Assembly: GCF_000208745.1 (NCBI RefSeq)
Contig: NC_030851.1
Span: 20,246,791-20,310,790, forward strand
Length of the DNA: 64,000 nt
Direction: 5' to 3'
DNA from: Theobroma cacao
Lineage: Eukaryota; Streptophyta; Magnoliopsida; Malvales; Malvaceae
Shown: positions 25,626-36,989 of the stretch, piece after piece
Layout: every line of letters starts with the position of its first letter
Position numbering within the stretch: the first letter of the stretch is position 1
Program-made: the position numbers and the translations under genes
The notes under the pieces: model-generated
Told to the model about the DNA's origin: nothing
The model's database searches: none
The model's input: the letters and a program-made list of their open reading frames with translations, nothing else

Positions 25626-26369
25626 TGTCACAGCTCAAAACCTGAGCCATGATCGAGGCATGGGCCTAGTAGGCATAGCCCACCAAGCCTAAGCAAGCCT
25701 CTCTATGTAAACCTGTCAGTAGTCTAGCTATCACTTCTTTTTCTTTAAGATCTAAAACTCGTACTTTCTAATAACAATCTCTTCAAAATTTAAATTGTGA
25801 AAACCAAGTACATACAAAGTTTACAACAAATCTCACAGTTTACATTAAACCATCACATATAAACATACTATAGACACTTGATAACCAACGGAGTGACTCT
25901 GGGCGAGGGTGCTATCATTGAGAGTCGTAGTGAACCTACCGAAAAATAAATAAGAGGGAGCACCTCGACCTAGGATCCAAATACCTTCGATCCTGAAAAC
26001 TAAGACATGAAGTTGAAAAGAATGAGTATCAACTCAATGAGTGAACATAGGAAGGGAACAAGCAAACGATATGGAAGATTTTTTTGAAAACGCGATGCAC
26101 TTGTATTAAAACCATGCAATTTGTATATCACAAACAAAACTCGATACCATGCTGTTTTTCAACTCATTTTGAAAACATTTAAGAATATCAACTTTCAATA
26201 TACAATTCAGTCACATTACATTTTCCAAAAATCTCTACTCTACAAGACAGGTGCACATGCATGTAAAAGTTCACATATACATTATGTATATATAAATATA
26301 TAGATAATTCAAACATACACCAAGGTCATCCCCACACTAGTCACCATGCCTCTGCACATACACCCGCCA

Positions 26370-26645
26370 ACCTCAACTCAGCTCATGTGCACTCCCACAT
26401 TGCACATAGCTAATATCCTCATGTGCACTCCCACACTGCACATGGCATATATCATCATCATGTGCTTTCCCACACCACACATGGCATATATCATCATCAT
26501 GTACTCTCTCACACCGCACATGGCATATATCATTATCATGTGCTCTCCCACACCACACATGGCATATATCATCGGCGTGTGCTCTCCCACACCGCACACT
26601 ACCGGCACCGTCATGTGCACTCCCACACCGTACACGCACGGTTGT
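26370..26645. repeat. 39-bp minisatellite in the solo LTR4
   Basis: Tandem units of 39 bp (CATGGCATATATCATCATCA then TGTGCTCTCCCACACCACA), five good copies plus degenerate ends. Because 39 is divisible by 3, frames stay open on both strands (for example 128 codons plus, 93 codons minus). I read those as artefacts of the repeat. Confidence 0.9.
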
Positions 26646-27093
26646 AATTATCATTCAACATTACATTTCAATGCATGGCACACAACAACATGTAATGAGA
26701 ATCTTTGCAAAACAATACATCACATGCCATAAATCAATTGGCAATTCAACATAATATTTCAAATACGTAATTCATCACATTATACGTTTAAAAACGTAGA
26801 AGTATCACTTGTGAAAAGCTTATTCCCGTGCATAAATTTGAAAAGAGTCAACCAAGGATATTTTGGCATTTCATTCAACACATATGCATTTGTTCAATAC
26901 CTTTTAAAGGCAAGTTCATTCACCTTACAAAATTAGCACCATCAATGTCTTAATCCAAGTATCCTGAAGTACCATTAAGACCTATATTTACCAATAAACC
27001 ATAATAATCTCAATTATGTCATAAATTGAATTTAATAATTCTAATAAATTTACACTAGCCAATCCACACTTAATCTAACATTTAACCTAAAAT

Positions 27094-27098
27094 TCTAG
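27094..27098. repeat. Left target-site duplication TCTAG
   Basis: Identical to 30018-30022. Confidence 0.92.
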
Positions 27099-30017
27099 TG
27101 TAAAACCCGACCCTATAAACACATGTCATGACATACATGCACTGAGTGGCATGTTATTATGCTAGGAAAGTCCTAAGAATAGACGAAACCCGGTATTGTA
27201 CCTAACGGTACACTTGAGTTGATTTAACATCGAACTAGTTCAAATAGGAATCATAGGATGAAATTTAATATTTTACAGTTTAGGAATGACTAAAAATGAT
27301 TGTTCGGAGTTCGAGGGTTCATTTGGGGAAAAATTGAAAATTTCGATGTTTAGGGGTAAAATCGTCATTTTGCCACCTAAGATAATAATTTGATCATGGA
27401 GTGAAATTTTTGACCAAGATGAACTATTTGGAGTATAATTTAATGATAGGAAGTGAAAAATTTCAATTCTGTTAATTTTCGAAACATAGGGGCAAAACGG
27501 TAATTTTATCATTTCGGGATAAAAATTGTAATTTTCACCACCCAAAACTTGTCAAAATCATAGGATTTATTTATTTTTGGTATGAATAACTATTGTATGT
27601 TAAGTGGTGAAAAATTGAAGTTTAAAGGATGAAATTTTAAAAACGGACCAATGGGAAAGTGACACCTAGCATTTTTTTTATGAGTTAATATTTTTTTAAT
27701 GAAAAGTCAGCCCATTTAAACCCCATATTAAGTGCTGGCCGGCCATAAGGAAAGAACAAGAGAGAAAATAGAGAGGAAAGGAAGAAAAGAGAAAAACAAA
27801 GGAAAACTAGAAAATTCAGAGGGGAAATCGCGTTTTTCGCCCGTTTACGCGTCTAACGGTAAGATTTTTTGACTTTAGCTTGATTTCTACCTTTCCTATG
27901 ACTTTGTTTCCATTTAGCATGCTTGAGGAGAGAGATCAAAAAGTGATACCAAGGGCTGGCCGAAATTCTAGGGGAGAGATTTTGGAATTTTTAGGTTTTG
28001 ATTTTTAGTTAAATTGNNNNNNNNNNNNNNNNNNNNNNNNNNNNNNNNNNNNNNNNNNNNNNNNNNNNNNNNNNNNNNNNNNNNNNNNNNNNNNNNNNNN
28101 NNNNNNNNNNNGAGAAATGAAGAGAAAATGATGAAAAATGGTTAAATGTGATAGAAAAACAAAGTGAAAAATTTATCGAGTTAATGTCCCATTTTTGATC
28201 GAATTTTCCAAGAAGGAAAGTGAGCTGATTTTGGTGATTTTAGAAGGTTATTGGCTGATATTTAATGGTTAGAAATGTTGGAGAGAAAATGGGATAATTT
28301 AGAGCTAAAATGGAACGCATTAGCAATTTATCGGGTAAAGTGCCAAAAATAGGTTAATACCGTGTTTAAGCCGTTTTAGACTATTGCATTTCATACCATG
28401 CATTAGTATAGGATTTAAGTCAATTATATAGTGATTTAGCAACAATGTGGTGAATTGTGTAAATTTTGCAATGTGTTTAGGAGGAAAGCCTTCCGGTAAA
28501 GGCAAGAAAGTCATACCCGACGAACAGTGATTGGGGCACCTAAAAAGCAATTAGTTTGTACAAACGGTGAGTAAACCTCTTATTATTGTAAATTATCTAG
28601 AGTTTATTTTTAAATGCTCTTCATGAATTTTATGAAATGAAAATGAGATTAAAATGGGATTTTTGATGTTTTAGAAATAAATGTGACAAATAAAAATATA
28701 TTGTGTTGATTATGAAATTAAGTAATTGGAGGCTGCCAATTATTTTGAAATATATATTTTCCTATGAATGGCTTATGATATATGAGTATATGTGGCTATA
28801 TGTTATAATTGCATTGGGAATTTATGTAAGCTATCTTTTACTATGCAGGCTGGGTAAATAAATAAAAGCCACGTTATGCTGTCGAAATTTTATTAAAATT
28901 GGTGGGTTTAGTCACTGCAGTGACGGGTTTCCGAGGACTACCTATTAGAGGGGCACGGTAAACCCGATTATATAGTTACTCCGGTAGTAGAGGCAAGAAG
29001 GGTAACTCCCGGGGTAGTATTAGAGCTCACTTCACGTCGAACCCCCACGTGAATGTGTAACTTGGCCAACGCCAAGGAAAGACTTGTTTTAAAAATAAAA
29101 ATGTGTTTCACATGTAAATATCATAACAACCTTGGCGGACTCGGTTAGATGCCTCGGCCAAGGTATCCCAGAGGATTAGTTTTTGGCTTGAGCCCTGTTT
29201 TTAATAAAAGTCATAAGCCTTAACAATTGTTTTGGTAAATTACAAATATTTTATGGTTTAAGAAATAAATGGAAAACCTTATGAAACGGTTTATAATTTG
29301 TTGTTTAAACTTGCCTCCATGTTACTCGCCTTTAGATATTTATGATAATGTCTGTTTACTCATTGGGATTGCAAAATCTCACCCACCTCCTTTCCAAATA
29401 TTTCAGGCCTGTGGTAGCTTGTAGATACCTTATTTTGTCGAGGATTCCAGTTGACATCTCTATCTCACAGACAGTAGGTTACTATCACCAACACTTGATG
29501 TAGTTGTGGGGCACTTGTCATTGTAATTATTATTGTACATTATAACTTTGTAAATTATAGTATGTATGAATTTATTTTGTTCTCACGCTACAAAAATTAT
29601 TTATGTATAGTTCTATAAAATATGTTTTATAAGAAAATGAAATATATTATCAAATATTTTTATTTAGTCTAGTTAGCCAACTTTTCACTCTAAATGGATG
29701 ATTTAGATTACAAAAATTTATTTTAAATCGACAGTGGATATTTTCTACCATACGTTGTATTTTTATCAGGTTTCGAAATTTTTTTGATAAAACTGACCAA
29801 AATAGCCCTGTGTGGTGAAAATTTTATTTTGATTGTTTTCGATCTAAAATAGTTTCTATTCTTTTAAAACTCGATATTTAGTAACTATTGCTCACAAGGG
29901 AGGTGGAAAACTGATGCAAGAGCCTTGCGAGGTTTCAGTGGATATACCGGGTAATGAAGGTTTACCGAGACTTCGCGGCAGTTGTCATGGGCCCGAGGGA
30001 GGTTCCAGGTCGTGACA
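27099..30017 (+). mobile_element. Solo LTR1, copy B, nested in a solo LTR4
   Basis: 2919 bp in plus orientation, from TGTAAAACCCGACCC to TTCCAGGTCGTGACA, with perfect 5-bp TCTAG duplications. It aligns with the LTR1 at 2210-5153 read in reverse. Shared blocks are GGGGTAAAATCGTCATTTTG near 27350, CTGGCCGGCC near 27735, and GAGGGGCACGGTAAACCCG and CCTCGGCCAAGGTATCCC near 28950-29170. There is no PBS or PPT. It contains the assembly gap. Confidence 0.93.
28017..28111. other. Assembly gap (95 N)
   Basis: A run of N inside the solo LTR1. Nothing can be said about its content, and the true length may differ. Confidence 0.99.
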
Positions 30018-30022
30018 TCTAG
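30018..30022. repeat. Right target-site duplication TCTAG
   Basis: Pairs with 27094-27098. Confidence 0.92.
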
Positions 30023-31179
30023 TCTAATTCATAACCCATTAGACCAACTGCTCCAATTTAAAGTTTCTTTACCTGGATGAGCTTGGAGGTATATAGATCA
30101 ATAGAAACCTAATATTTCCAAGAAAAGAAATTTGAAGAAAATTAGGAAATAAAATCTGAATATATATATTAACCCATAAATTTCAAAATCCAAGAGTTGA
30201 AAATATATAACTTTTAGCTTTAAAATGTAGATCCGAAGCTAAAAAGCTTAGGTAGTGATGAAAGTGGAGTATAATGGAAAAATGAAGAAAAGAAAAGAAG
30301 AAATTTTTTTTTTCTTTTCTCTCTCCCAAAGCCCGTTTGTCATGAAAATGGGGTGGAGAATGGTGGACTGATGAACAAGGAGAAGATAGAAGAATGAAGA
30401 ATCAAGAGAAGAAAGAAAAGGGAAAAGAAAGAAAGAAAAAGAAAAGAGATCGATTTTTGTTGCAAAGGAGAAAATGGCATTGGGTTGGAGGAGAAGAAGA
30501 AAATGCTTTATGGAGAAGATAAGGATCAGCTATGGATAAGGAAGAAAAGAGTCAAAGGTTCCTTTGGAAGCTTTGACCAAGCTCATGGAAAAATTACAAT
30601 TTTACCCTCCAAGTTTCTTCCATTTTTAATTTTGTCCTCCCGACAATCTTTTAATTTCAATTTCCTTTTATTTTTCTTCCTTTACATGTGTGCAAACAAA
30701 ATATAAAGTTTGCACTTCAACGCGGTATCACCATAATATTTAAATATTTACTTACCCATTCTAGCTCTATTTAATAAAGAGACGCGGGCACAACTATGGA
30801 CGTTTTTCTTTGAAATTCTTTCTTATTTCTTCTCCCCCACTTAGATTAGCCATATACTCCTCCTTCATAATTAATTTCAACCACAGATAAGATATTAATA
30901 TTTTAATATTATTTTATTTCAAAATTCTCCACTAGCCTTCTAGGGCTCCAAAACATCTTACTTTGCCCCAGTTCACTTCCGGATCATCTTTTAACTTACT
31001 AATTCACCCTTAATAAAAATATTATTATTTTATTATGATTTCTTCATGTGTAAGATATTTTATTTTAAAATACTCATTTCACCGGTTTTTGCTCTTTGGT
31101 GCTTAAATCAGCATCCATTGACCCTTTATCTTGTTGATAAGGTCATATTGACTTATGTACAAGGGTACAGGGTGTCACA

Positions 31180-31184
31180 GTAGA
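31180..31184. repeat. Right target-site duplication GTAGA
   Basis: Pairs with 25621-25625. Confidence 0.9.
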
Positions 31185-31253
31185 TTATAGAGAAAAATGT
31201 AAGCCCATTATGTGTAAGTTATCTGCATTGAACTTGCTTTCAACATATGAGAC

Positions 31254-31322
31254 ATGGTAATGAGCGGGTTTGAAAATACCCTTTTTGTTGTGTAGGGAAA
31301 AAGCAAGCCCACTCATTACCAT
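31254..31322. repeat. Short inverted repeat next to LTR3
   Basis: ATGGTAATGAGCGGGTTTG at 31254-31272 pairs with CAAGCCCACTCATTACCAT at 31304-31322 (17 of 19 positions) around a 31-nt loop. The right arm ends exactly at the LTR3 edge (31323). Confidence 0.6.
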
Positions 31323-32079
31323 TGTCATGACCCAACCCGGGGGTCTGTGACTGGCGCACCACCCTAGTAGGCAAGCCCACTAGACCCGAGCAAGCCTTAG
31401 AAACCAAAATCATATAACACAAGCCAAAGGATTCAATAATCAAATATTCATAATAAAACCAAATACAATACATTATCCTTGGCATATAATTCATACAAAT
31501 GTTTATAGAGCCATATGTTGGCCATCCAAAATGGGTTCATACATAGCAACCCTCACATAAGTTCATATGGCACATCATGCCTACATACATAACAGCAGTG
31601 AAAGACTTCAACTAACTCAGTGGATAGGAACCTACCGGATGCCAAAAATCGGTCTGTCACTAGACGACCTTTATTACACAACTCTATGGCCTATTTATCT
31701 ATACATGGTACATAAATGGGTGAGTACTAAAATACTTAGTGAGTAGTCAAGATAACCAAAATCATACGTACATGCATACATACATATATATATATAAACA
31801 CATAATAAATACTGCACTCTTGGTACAACCACATAATCCAATAAACATCTCCAAACATAGGGCATTTCATTATCCCTAAATCTCCCATATGAGGGCATAT
31901 CATCATCTTCAATGTCACCAAAGGTCATCATACATATAATTAGGCTTACCTTGGAAGTCGATCAAAGTTATTCGAATCATTCTCCACGGCACACTCTAGT
32001 CGTCAAAGTATCATGTCATATTTATATCATATTTATCTAAACCTCTTCATGGCTATCTCACATAGTATGCAAATCAAGT

Positions 32080-32300
32080 CAACGAGTGGTCCTCATTTGG
32101 ACGTAGACATAGTCAAATCACGCTCGGTGCCCAATTGATAGAGAATCAAATCACACTCAGGGCAAAGGCATTGGCAAACAAATAGATCACACGTGTGCTA
32201 AAGCAATGGGCTGAGAACAAATCACGCTCAGCACCAAAGTAGCTGGTGGAGAATCAAATCATCAGTCGGAGTAATCTCCTGATGTAGCATCGCTCAGAGT
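32080..32300. repeat. Degenerate AATCACGCTCAG-type minisatellite in LTR3
   Basis: About five copies of a phrase like AGAATCAAATCACACTCAGG / ACAAATCACGCTCAGCACCA at roughly 35-55 bp spacing. It resembles the short arrays in the middle of LTR2 and LTR4 in position but not in sequence. Confidence 0.55.
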
Positions 32301-33397
32301 AATCTCAACGGATGACATCAAAGCACTATAGTTGTGAGTCACATGTGGGACTAATGACACCATCCCTGCTTACCATCATCCCTTCAGGCACACACATAGT
32401 CACAGGGGATCGGAACTCAACTCATCCACAATTCAAATCAACGTCCAAAATTCATCCTTTAGACAAAAACATAAATCCACAAATAAGGCCATCATGCCTT
32501 TATCATTCACATTTTTCGTTATCAAACCTCAATTCATGTATATTGAGCTTTAATTATCTTTAGGCTCGGTTAGGTTTTAAGTGCCTCTAAATTTTCAAGG
32601 CATCCTTGGAATCAAATTCTCTTAACATATCTTTCACCTACGAAAATCTATTCCTAGGGTTCATTCTAGATATTCTAGTCTAGGCACACACAGCATAGGC
32701 TACCCATGTGGCTCACATCACAGCACACAAACACCTATTCCATAGTTTGGTTCTCTAGCCTAGGCAATCATATATATATATATACATTCATACACACATT
32801 CTAATACCATGGTGACGCCTTTATCAAGGTGTTATGCATCACATGCATTTTTAACTAAACCCACTCACAATGACAAATTGGAGGTACTCTCACCCAAGCT
32901 TCGATCCTTAACCTCCAATCATCGTTTAGCTTGCCAATGAGTTGATTTAACTCTGTTTCCCCCTTCAAGTACATCAGAACACCAAAATATTAGTTAAATC
33001 CTAACTTTCAAAAACTACTAGCATTTCCACAATTAACCCAATCTTTGCAATCCAACTATTAAAGCTCAAATCTTTCATTAATGAGCTAAACCCATACCTT
33101 AGAAGCTAGATTGCATGAGTCTTAACTTCAAATTCCCCAATCCAAGCCAAAGAGGGAAAATTACCAAATTTAGAAAAAATCAAATTTTGAAGTTATTAAC
33201 CGATTAAATTGAAAAAAATTGGTAAAAATGTTAAATCCTACCTCTATGATGGTTTTCCAAGCTCCAAATGGCCTCAAATGGCTCTAAAATCAATTTTTGG
33301 GCGTTATGATTTTAAGTTTTCTAGAGAAAGACAGAGCTAAGAGTGAATGGGTCAAAAATGGCCAAAAACCCTTTTGTATTTTTTCCTTTCCTCAATG

Positions 33398-33798
33398 ATG
33401 TATCGATACATTTGACAAATTATATTGATACATCTGCCTTAATTTCGAGTAAATGTATCAATACATTGAGGCAATGTATCGATACATTTTAGCCAAATGT
33501 ATCGATACATTTTAGCCAAATGTATCAATACATTGAGGCAATGTATCGATACATTTTAGCCAAAATACTCACTACGTAACTATGTATCGATACATGAAGG
33601 GAATGTATCAATATTTTTTCCCTTGGGTGCTTTCTGCTTCAAATGTACCGATACATTTCGACAATGTATCGATACATGTTCATCTTCGGCCAAGTCTATC
33701 AATACATCCTTGAATGTATTGATATAAAATCTCCTAGAGGCCTTTATTGTTCATCTTACCAAGAATGTATCGATGCATTTGAAGATGTAATGATACAT
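33398..33798. repeat. Cluster of 15 ATGTATCGATACAT palindromes
   Basis: Fourteen-bp palindrome copies start at 33398, 33420, 33453, 33474, 33497, 33520, 33541, 33582, 33603, 33643, 33664, 33694, 33714, 33765 and 33785. Six are perfect (33398, 33474, 33497, 33541, 33582, 33664); the rest mostly carry the C-to-T/G-to-A type change CGAT to CAAT or TGAT. Spacing is irregular (20-50 bp), though ATTTTAGCCAA and TGAGGCA linkers recur between some copies. Because the unit is self-complementary, transcripts of either strand could pair between copies. Confidence 0.93.
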
Positions 33799-34124
33799 TT
33801 TCCCCTGTAGGCAGTTTTAAGCTTCTAAAACTCCCAAAAATCCAAGCTTAACAACTCAAAATCACTCCTCGTTAATATCACACCTCAAATCATTTATTTA
33901 AATTTAATCCCATACACATAAATTTACAATCATGACACCAAACTTAAATTAAAACCTCAAACTATAGGATTTGTCACGTATCTACTCAAAATTTGCACAA
34001 GTGTCAACATATACACTCTCAACACTTGGCATACATAACATATCATCAAAGTCTCCAAAGTACCATATATTTCATAATTTATTCTCGATTAACTAAATTT
34101 ACACCAAAAAGTGGGGGTGTTACG

Positions 34125-34138
34125 TTCTCCTTTCCTTA
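34125..34138 (-). other. Polypurine tract of the LTR3 element
   Basis: The minus strand reads AAGGAAAGGAGAA directly before the LTR start. Confidence 0.75.
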
Positions 34139-36480
34139 TAAGAAATTCGTCCTTGAATTTCATATCATACTTCACAAGTTACAATCATTAATCCTCAAGT
34201 AGGTGGGGATATTCTTCCACATTTCCTCCTCGAGTTCCCATGTGGCAATGTCCTTGGAGCGAAGTCATTTCACTTGCCGATCTAATATGGCTACTAGTTG
34301 CTCCTCATAACTAGGTCCATCTTACAACTGGACTTCATCATGTTGTATCACATGCGAAGGATCCGAAACATACTTCCTAAGCATGAAGACATGAAAAATC
34401 GGATGAACATCAAACAAATCAGGTGGTAATGCCAAATGATAAGCAATTGTGCCCACGCACTTTAGTACCTCAAAAGGTTTGATGTATATAGGGCTCGATT
34501 TCTCTTTCTTTCCAAATCTCGTAATTCCTTTGGTTGGTGAGATTTTTAAAACACATAGTCGTCAACTTTAAGCTCTAAAGGTTTTCACCTATTATTAGCA
34601 TAAGACTTTTGGCGACTTTGAGCCATTAACATCCCTTATCGTATCACTTGGATGCATCGCTCCACTTCTTGGACTATTTCTTGCCCTAAGAGCTTTCGTT
34701 CCCCAACTTTAAACAAATCAACAGGCAATCTACTTCTTCGTCCATACAAAGCCTCATAAGGAGCCATACCGATCATCGCTTATTAATGGTTACAAGCAAA
34801 CTCGGCCAAAGGCAAGTAATGGTTCCATGAACTCCAAAGTCGAGCACCATCGCTTATAACATATCCTCAAGCGTCTGAATGATGAGGTCGGATTGGCCAT
34901 CCGTCTGTGGGTGAAGGCTGTACTGAAATCTAATCTTGTGCCCAAGGGCTCTTGCAATTTCCTCCAAAATTGGCTTGCGAACTGCGATCCTCAACCAGAC
35001 ACGATTGTTATCAGAATCCCATGTAGCTTCACAATCTCATTAATGTAAAGTTGGGCATATCGAGTTACTCCATATTTAGTATTGACTGGCAAAAAGTGAG
35101 CTGACTTAGTTAGCTGATCAATTATCACCCAAATGGCATTAGAGCCAGTTTTAGCTCATGGTAAATCCATCACGAAGTCCATGGCCAAATGTTCCCACTT
35201 TCACTCAGGTATCGGTAATGGTTGCAGTAGTCTTGATGGTCTCTGATGCTCAACTTTCACTTGCTGGCAGATCAAACACTTAGAGACATACTAGGCCACA
35301 TCTCTCTTCAATCCTGGCCACCAATACATAGACTTCAAATCATGATACATCTTGGTGGCTCTAGGGTGTATCGCGTAGGCTACCACATGCACCTCTTCCA
35401 AAATCTCATTTCTTAAACTGTCCATATTTGGCATGTGGACTCATGATCTATATCTCATCAAACTATCTATGTTGTACACAAAGTCTCAAGCTTTTTCTTT
35501 GCTCCTATCTCTAAATTTGTTCACCAAAGATTCATCTTGATCCTGAGCATTCTTAATCTGATATAATATCGTTAGTTGAACTCTAAAGTGCGCTGATAAG
35601 GCATTTAAGTGATTAATTTGTAAATGCATTTCCATATTGCCTAGATTATACAAACTCTGCACCAAAGATTGTCTCTCCACAGTCACATGTGACAAACTCC
35701 CCATCGATTTCCGATTTAGAGCATCTGTTACCATATTTGCTTTGCTGTGATGGCAAAGTATGGTGCAGTCATAATCTTTCAATAACTCTAACCACCTACA
35801 CTACCTTAAATTAAATCCCTTTATTGGAATATATACTTTAAGCTCCTATGGTTTGTATATATTTTGTAGGTTTCTCCATTGAGATATCTCTAAATTTTTA
35901 AGGAAAATTCTATCGCTGCCATCTCTAGATCGTGTGTAAGGTAATTCTGATCATGCCTCTTTAATTATCGTGAGACGTATGCTATAACCTTCCCATGTTG
36001 CATCAACACACAGCCCAGTCCACTCGATGATGTGTCACAATATATGGTGTAGCCTCCGGATCCACGCAGTAGGCTTAATACAAGTGCAGAAGTGAGGCAA
36101 GCTTTAAGCCTTTGAAAGCTAGCCTCACATGCACCAGACCAATCAAACTTAACTCCTTTTTGAGTTAGCCTTGACAAAGGCGATGCGATCTTAGAAAAAT
36201 CTTGCACAAACCGTCTGTAATATCCAACAAAGCCCAGAAAACTTCTAACTTCAGTTACAAATGTTTACCTTGGTCAATTTTCCACAACTTATACTTTACT
36301 GGGATCTATTTGCACCTCTTGTTCCTTTAGTTGCCCCTTAAGCTCCCTTAATTCAGTTAGTGCCATTCAATAAGGAGGTACCAAAATTGGTTGCATACCC
36401 AAAATCAAGTCAACACAAAATTCAATTACACTCTCGGGAGGTAAACTAGGCAATTCTTCTAGAAAAACATTCGGATGCTC
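34139..36480 (-). pseudogene. Ty3/gypsy pol: RT (core deleted), RNase H, integrase, chromodomain-like tail
   Basis: Minus-strand polyprotein in broken frames. The RT start (LPPESVIEF, then MALTELRELKGQLKEQ) lies at about 36280-36450. It passes directly into IDPSKV, with none of the palm motifs or the YVDD box between; in the family these points are about 170 residues apart. RT thumb/connection follows (EVRSFLGFVGYYRRFV, 36180-36260), then RNase H (GYTIYCDTSSSGLGCVLMQHG near 36000-36060; NHRSLKYIFQ near 35840). The integrase zinc-binding block (HPRATKMYHDLKSMYWWPGL, then CLICQQVK) is near 35270-35370. In the integrase core the first Asp persists (MDFVMDLP), the second is Gly followed by a stop (34992-34997), and a 1-nt deletion precedes the third block, where Glu reads as Asp. 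The tail ATWELEEEMWKN (34185-34250) ends pol. Confidence 0.9.
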
Positions 36481-36689
36481 ACTCACTACTAGTACAAAAT
36501 CCAAAATCCCTTCTTCCATCGAAACATCTTTTGCCATCACCAAGTACGCTTGGCCTTCCTACCTTGGCATCGGTTTGGTGACTACATCTGACACAACTCC
36601 CATAGAGGTTGGGCTACCATGCCCATATATCACAAATAAGGTTTCCTTTGGAACTTAAACTTCACCAATTTGCAATAGCAATCTACTTT

Positions 36690-36970
36690 GGCAAAATAGG
36701 ACGTTAACTAGTCCATGCCCAAAATACATCAAAGTCCAAAGTTAGCAGCAACACCAAGTCTTCTAACGTATCTTGTCCCTTATGTGGACTACACAAGATT
36801 TATATACACACTTTGACATAAATATCTCCTATAAGGGAGTAGTCATAATTAGGGGGTTCCTTCATGTTACTACAAATACTGAACTAATTTTGGCACAAAA
36901 TGTGGGGACACAAAGGAATGTGTCAATCCGGGATCAAACAAAATTAATGCTTTGGTACCACATATAGGAA
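36690..36970 (-). pseudogene. Ty3/gypsy aspartic protease remnant
   Basis: The minus strand reads LFDPGLTHSFVSPHFVPKL near 36880-36940. FDPG.THSF is the active-site block of plant chromovirus protease, and the catalytic Asp is kept. Later blocks are scattered over frames (GVVSDVVTKPMPR and AYLVMAKDVSMEEG near 36520-36610 resemble the protease-RT linker). No open frame covers the domain. Confidence 0.75.
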
Positions 36971-36989
36971 GTGTACTTATGACCACTAC

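Larger units (their letters stand above)
25626..31179 (-). mobile_element. Solo LTR (LTR4-like) interrupted by a nested solo LTR1
   Basis: In minus orientation it starts TGTGACACCCTGTACC at 31179 and ends GGTTTTGAGCTGTGACA at 25626, flanked by perfect GTAGA duplications. Net length without the nested LTR1 and its TSD copy is about 2.63 kb. The start half (30480-31179) aligns with the LTR4 copy at 21050-21709. The end half (25626-26900) carries a minisatellite and a U5-like end like those of LTR2, so this LTR is a mosaic of the two types. There is no internal sequence, so it is a solo LTR. Confidence 0.88.
31323..34124 (-). mobile_element. LTR3, 3' LTR
   Basis: 2802 bp. The minus strand starts (T/C)GTAACACCCCCACTTTTTGG at 34124 and ends CCCGGGTTGGGTCATGACA at 31323. 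The first base of the LTR has mutated to C. A cluster of ATGTATCGATACAT palindromes occupies 33398-33798. The 31780-31800 stretch is a short (TA)n, and 32080-32300 holds degenerate AAATCACGCTCAG repeats. Confidence 0.88.

Noticed and set aside
26346..26732. 128-codon frame with HMAYIIIM repeats
   Set aside because: Generated by the 39-bp minisatellite, which stays in phase in several frames at once.
33398..33798. Tandem satellite
   Set aside because: The shared unit is only the 14-bp palindrome, spacing is irregular and linkers mostly differ, so dispersed palindromes describes it better.
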